A DNA stretch of 7,716 nucleotides from JAFGED01 sp964551295. GTDB taxonomy: Bacteria > Chloroflexota > Anaerolineae > B4-G1. Both the position numbers and the translations under genes were made by a program. The stretch covers positions 1 to 7,716 of the forward strand of contig CAZKDJ010000190.1 in NCBI GenBank assembly GCA_964551295.1, written 5' to 3'. The notes beneath the pieces were generated by a model that saw only the letters and a list, made by a program, of their open reading frames with translations, was not told the origin of the DNA and ran no database searches. This document shows, piece by piece, positions 5,934 through 7,716 of the stretch (positions are counted from its first letter, which is position 1; each line of letters begins with the position of its first letter).

Positions 5934-5970
5934 ACTCGGCCAGAAAGTGTGGACTTCCAGCCGAGTTTTT
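5934..5970 (+). terminator. Stem-loop with T-run, terminator-like
   Basis: ACTCGGC (5934-5940) pairs with GCCGAGT (5960-5966), and an inner AAGT/ACTT stem (5945-5948 / 5953-5956) closes a GTGG loop. The stem ends in TTTTT on the plus strand. No plus-strand gene lies upstream to terminate, since feo reads the other way. It may stop antisense transcription running out of the feo side, end a small RNA, or simply be part of the promoter that overlaps it. Confidence 0.45.
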
Positions 5971-5978
5971 GCTATGAT
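5950..5978 (+). promoter_or_regulatory. Candidate promoter of the methyltransferase-permease operon
   Basis: TATGAT (5973-5978) is preceded by TGC, an extended -10 element, and by TGGACT (5950-5955) at 17 bp, matching four of six bases of TTGACA. The T-rich tract 5966-5970 lies just ahead of the -10. Transcription would start near 5985, giving a leader of about 155 nt before the methyltransferase. Confidence 0.45.
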
Positions 5979-6064
5979 GACCATGACCAAATTCGAAGGT
6001 GTGAACGTGCAAGTTCAATAATTCAATCTTGACAAAGTCGCTGATCCACTGAGGAGGGCTGGCT

Positions 6065-6118
6065 TTGACGAGACCAGGAGCGAGCAGAGAGGGATGGGAT
6101 TGTTTGTACAAGCTCTGA
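6065..6118 (+). CDS. Possible 17-residue leader peptide
   Basis: GAGGAGG (6051-6057), one of the strongest SD sequences in the window, is followed at 7 nt by TTG (6065) and an open frame of 17 codons, MTRPGASREGWDCLYKL, ending in TGA (6116-6118). It lies in the putative leader of the methyltransferase gene, whose start is 21 nt downstream. There is no obvious run of regulatory codons. The peptide is speculative, but the SD otherwise has no gene. Confidence 0.2.
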   Translation: MTRPGASREGWDCLYKL

Positions 6119-6139
6119 AACGGTAGAATGTGGGGGGTG

Positions 6140-6859
6140 ATGATGGAAAAAGCATCTTCCGACAGTTGGTTCGCCAGGCGGGTCATGAAGCTGACCTGCT
6201 TCGAGAAGCGGCACATCAACAGCCCTGAACACGCCCGCCGCACAGAGCAGGTGGCGCTGGCCCTGCTCGAGCACGTCGACCTGCCGCCCCAGCCGCGCTG
6301 CCTGGAGATCGGCTGCGGGCAGGGGGCGCTGGCACGGCTGCTCGTGGAGCGGTACAATGCACGGGTAGTCGCCAGCGACTACGATCCGGCGCAGGTGGCG
6401 CTAGCCCAGGAGCGGCTGACCGGTCTGGATGAACAGGCCGAGTTGCGCGTCGTGGACGCGCGGGCGACACCGTTTGACGACGCAGCGTTCGACGCCGTCT
6501 TCTCCTTCGGGGTACTGCACCACATCCCCAGCGGGTGGCGGGAGGCGGTGGCCGAGATAGCCCGCGTACTGCGTAGCCCTGAGCCTGCCGAAGGGAAACC
6601 GGGCGGGTGGTTCGTCTTCACCGACCTGGTCTTAACCCCGCGCGCCGGTCGACTGATGAGGCGGCTGCTGCCCAGGCTGGATCAACTGGAGGAAACGGCG
6701 TTGCAGAAGTGTCTGGTCCAAAACAGCCTGAGCCTGGAGCATTACGCGTACGGTCGAGGCGAGTTTATGGCCGTGGTGGGATTGATGAACTATCGCACTG
6801 CCGTCGCTCGCAAGCAGCGCCCCCAAAGCAATGGGGTTCAAAAACCTACTCAGACGTAG
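6140..6859 (+). CDS. Class I SAM-dependent methyltransferase
   Basis: This is a 239-residue soluble enzyme of the UbiE/Methyltransf_11 type. Motif I is LEIGCGQGA (55-63), the acidic SAM-ribose position follows at D80 in VVASDYD, then DARATPFDDAAFDAVFSFGVLHHIP supplies the later motifs. The usual EIARVLR-PGG block is interrupted by eight residues, SPEPAEGK (146-153), encoded by a REP-like repeat. The substrate is not predictable. ATG 6140 is preferred: it aligns with the start of the paralogue at 1934 and lies next to a G-rich stretch (6132-6137). ATG 6143 has better spacing, and ATG 6128 has no SD. The 3' end overlaps the downstream permease gene by 29 bp, so the two are probably co-expressed. 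Confidence 0.88.
   Translation: MMEKASSDSWFARRVMKLTCFEKRHINSPEHARRTEQVALALLEHVDLPPQPRCLEIGCGQGALARLLVERYNARVVASDYDPAQVALAQERLTGLDEQAELRVVDARATPFDDAAFDAVFSFGVLHHIPSGWREAVAEIARVLRSPEPAEGKPGGWFVFTDLVLTPRAGRLMRRLLPRLDQLEETALQKCLVQNSLSLEHYAYGRGEFMAVVGLMNYRTAVARKQRPQSNGVQKPTQT
6577..6595. repeat. REP-like 19-bp repeat element inside the methyltransferase gene
   Basis: CCCTGAGCCTGCCGAAGGG has CCCT and AGGG ends and an imperfectly complementary interior. It differs by one base from CCCTGAGCCTGTCGAAGGG, a short dispersed repeat that I recall from many GC-rich bacterial genomes, mostly in intergenic DNA. Here it lies within a 24-nt, in-frame insertion (6575-6598). Only one copy occurs in this window, so repeat status rests on recall. 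Confidence 0.6.
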
Positions 6860-7716
6860 AACGCGCAGCCTGCTGACGCTGGTGGGCATCGCCATAGGCA
6901 TCGCGGCCATCGTCGCCCTGGGTGCGCTGGCCGAGGGGTTGCTAGCCGAGTTCACGGCGGCCTTCGGCAGCAGCCAGGCCGACCTGGTCGTGACCCAGGC
7001 CGAGACCGGGGAAAGCGCCGCCACCATCAGCTTGGGCGCTGTGGACGAGGCGATTGGAGAAACCATCGCCCGTTTACCCGAGGTGGAAGAAGTGGCGGGG
7101 ATGGCGCTCGCCTTCGTGCCCATGCCGGACGTTCCTTACTTTGTCCTCTTCGGCCACGACCCCAATGGGTTTGCCATCGGACACTTTCACATTGTCGCCG
7201 GGGAAGGGCTGGCTGCGCGCGCTCCAAGGGGGCGGGGGAAGCCCATCCTGCTGGGCCGCGCCGCCGCCGACAACCTGGGCAAAGAGGTCGGCGACACGCT
7301 GCAGGTCCACGGCGGCGCCTACCGCGTCGTCGGCATCTACGAGACCGGAGCCGCCTTCGAGGATGGTGGGGCGGTGGTGGCGCTGGACGAGGCCCAGGCG
7401 CTGCTCAAGCAGCCGCGCCAGGCGACGGTTTTCCTGATCCGGCTCAAGGACGTCGGCCAACTCGAAGCTGCCCGCCAACGCATCGAGCGGCGCTTCCCGG
7501 ACCTTGCCGTCTCCCGCACATCCGAGGTGATCGACAGAATGGGGATGATAAATCTGGTTCGTGTCTTTGTCTGGGAACTTTCCCTCATCGCCGTCCTGGT
7601 CGGCGGCGTGGGGATGATGAACACGATGGTCATGTCCGTCGCCGAGCGCACGCGGGAGATTGGGGTGTTGCGCAGCTTGGGCTGGCGGCGCAGCCGCGTG
7701 CTGGCGCTGATCCTGG
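6831..7716 (+). CDS. MacB/FtsX-type ABC transporter permease (3' end missing)
   Basis: The frame is open from ATG 6831 to the window edge: 295 codons without a stop. The N-terminus FKNLLRRRTRSLLTLVGIAIGIAAIVAL (3-30) is the classic start of MacB-like permeases, with a basic stretch followed by the first membrane helix. Residues about 40-240 form an extracytoplasmic MacB-type periplasmic core domain, with the recognisable GRAAADNLGKEVGDTLQVHG and YRVVGIYETG. From about 241 the FtsX domain begins: a helix, then MNTMVMSVAERTREIGVLRSLGWRRSRV, the hallmark coupling segment after TM2. TM3 and TM4 and the ATPase partner lie beyond the window. The start overlaps the methyltransferase by 29 bp and has only a weak SD, which suggests translational coupling. 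Such permeases export peptides, lipids or drugs, or act in mechanotransmission; the cargo is unknown. Confidence 0.9.
   Translation, partial: MGFKNLLRRRTRSLLTLVGIAIGIAAIVALGALAEGLLAEFTAAFGSSQADLVVTQAETGESAATISLGAVDEAIGETIARLPEVEEVAGMALAFVPMPDVPYFVLFGHDPNGFAIGHFHIVAGEGLAARAPRGRGKPILLGRAAADNLGKEVGDTLQVHGGAYRVVGIYETGAAFEDGGAVVALDEAQALLKQPRQATVFLIRLKDVGQLEAARQRIERRFPDLAVSRTSEVIDRMGMINLVRVFVWELSLIAVLVGGVGMMNTMVMSVAERTREIGVLRSLGWRRSRVLALIL

Larger units (their letters stand above)
5816..6139. other. Intergenic region between the divergent feo and methyltransferase operons
   Basis: This 324-bp stretch holds no long gene. From left to right it contains the feo operator and promoter, a plus-strand stem-loop with T-run (5934-5970), an overlapping plus-strand promoter candidate (5950-5978), a second copy of ACGTGCAAGTT (5847-5857 and 6005-6015), and a strong SD followed by a 17-codon mini-ORF (6065-6118). 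No tRNA or known riboswitch fold was recognised. Confidence 0.7.

Noticed and set aside
6029..6057. TTGACA at 6029-6034 as a -35 element for the methyltransferase
   Set aside because: At 17 bp spacing the -10 position is AGGAGG, which is not a -10 hexamer.
1..7716. CRISPR array, tRNA, rRNA or transposase
   Set aside because: No regularly spaced repeats, no tRNA-like cloverleaf, no rRNA signature and no transposase frame were found on either strand by eye.

Overview
The window is GC-rich bacterial DNA with tightly packed genes, strong Shine-Dalgarno (SD) sites and ordinary stop codons (TGA, TAA and TAG all used, Trp from TGG), so the genetic code is standard. Nothing identifies the host with certainty. 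The gene style and the iron-uptake locus would fit a Chloroflexota-like or other GC-rich environmental bacterium, but that is a weak inference. No rRNA, tRNA, CRISPR array or transposase gene was seen.

Layout. (1) Positions 51-2173, plus strand: a compact operon-like run of three small membrane proteins: an isoprenylcysteine/phospholipid-type methyltransferase (51-569), a CPBP-like membrane protein with a degenerate first motif (572-1306) and a DUF6064-like membrane protein (1311-1937). They are followed by the first third of a soluble SAM methyltransferase, which breaks off at about 2173 and has ATA where its start codon should be. (2) Positions 2187-5862, minus strand: a complete ferrous-iron uptake operon read right to left. 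It has a sigma70-type promoter with a DtxR-like operator, a DtxR/IdeR-type regulator carrying two FeoA-like domains, a free FeoA, a free FeoB GTPase domain, the FeoB membrane permease, and a hairpin terminator at 2187-2215. (3) Positions 5816-6139: a regulatory intergenic region between divergent operons. (4) Positions 6140-7716, plus strand: an intact SAM methyltransferase paralogous to the broken one, overlapping the start of a MacB/FtsX-type ABC permease that runs off the window.

How it works together. The Feo genes form one circuit: the regulator probably senses Fe(II) and represses its own operon, FeoA and the G protein control gating, and the permease moves Fe(II) across the inner membrane. 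The most unusual points are these. FeoB is split in frame, at the G-domain/helical-domain boundary, by a 7-bp tandem repeat that supplies both stop codons. The regulator is a fusion with a well-placed internal SD and ATG that could release a free second FeoA. A short REP-like repeat sits in frame inside the intact methyltransferase, splitting its LR-PGG motif. The broken methyltransferase looks as if one G-to-A change turned an ATGA start/stop overlap into ATAA.
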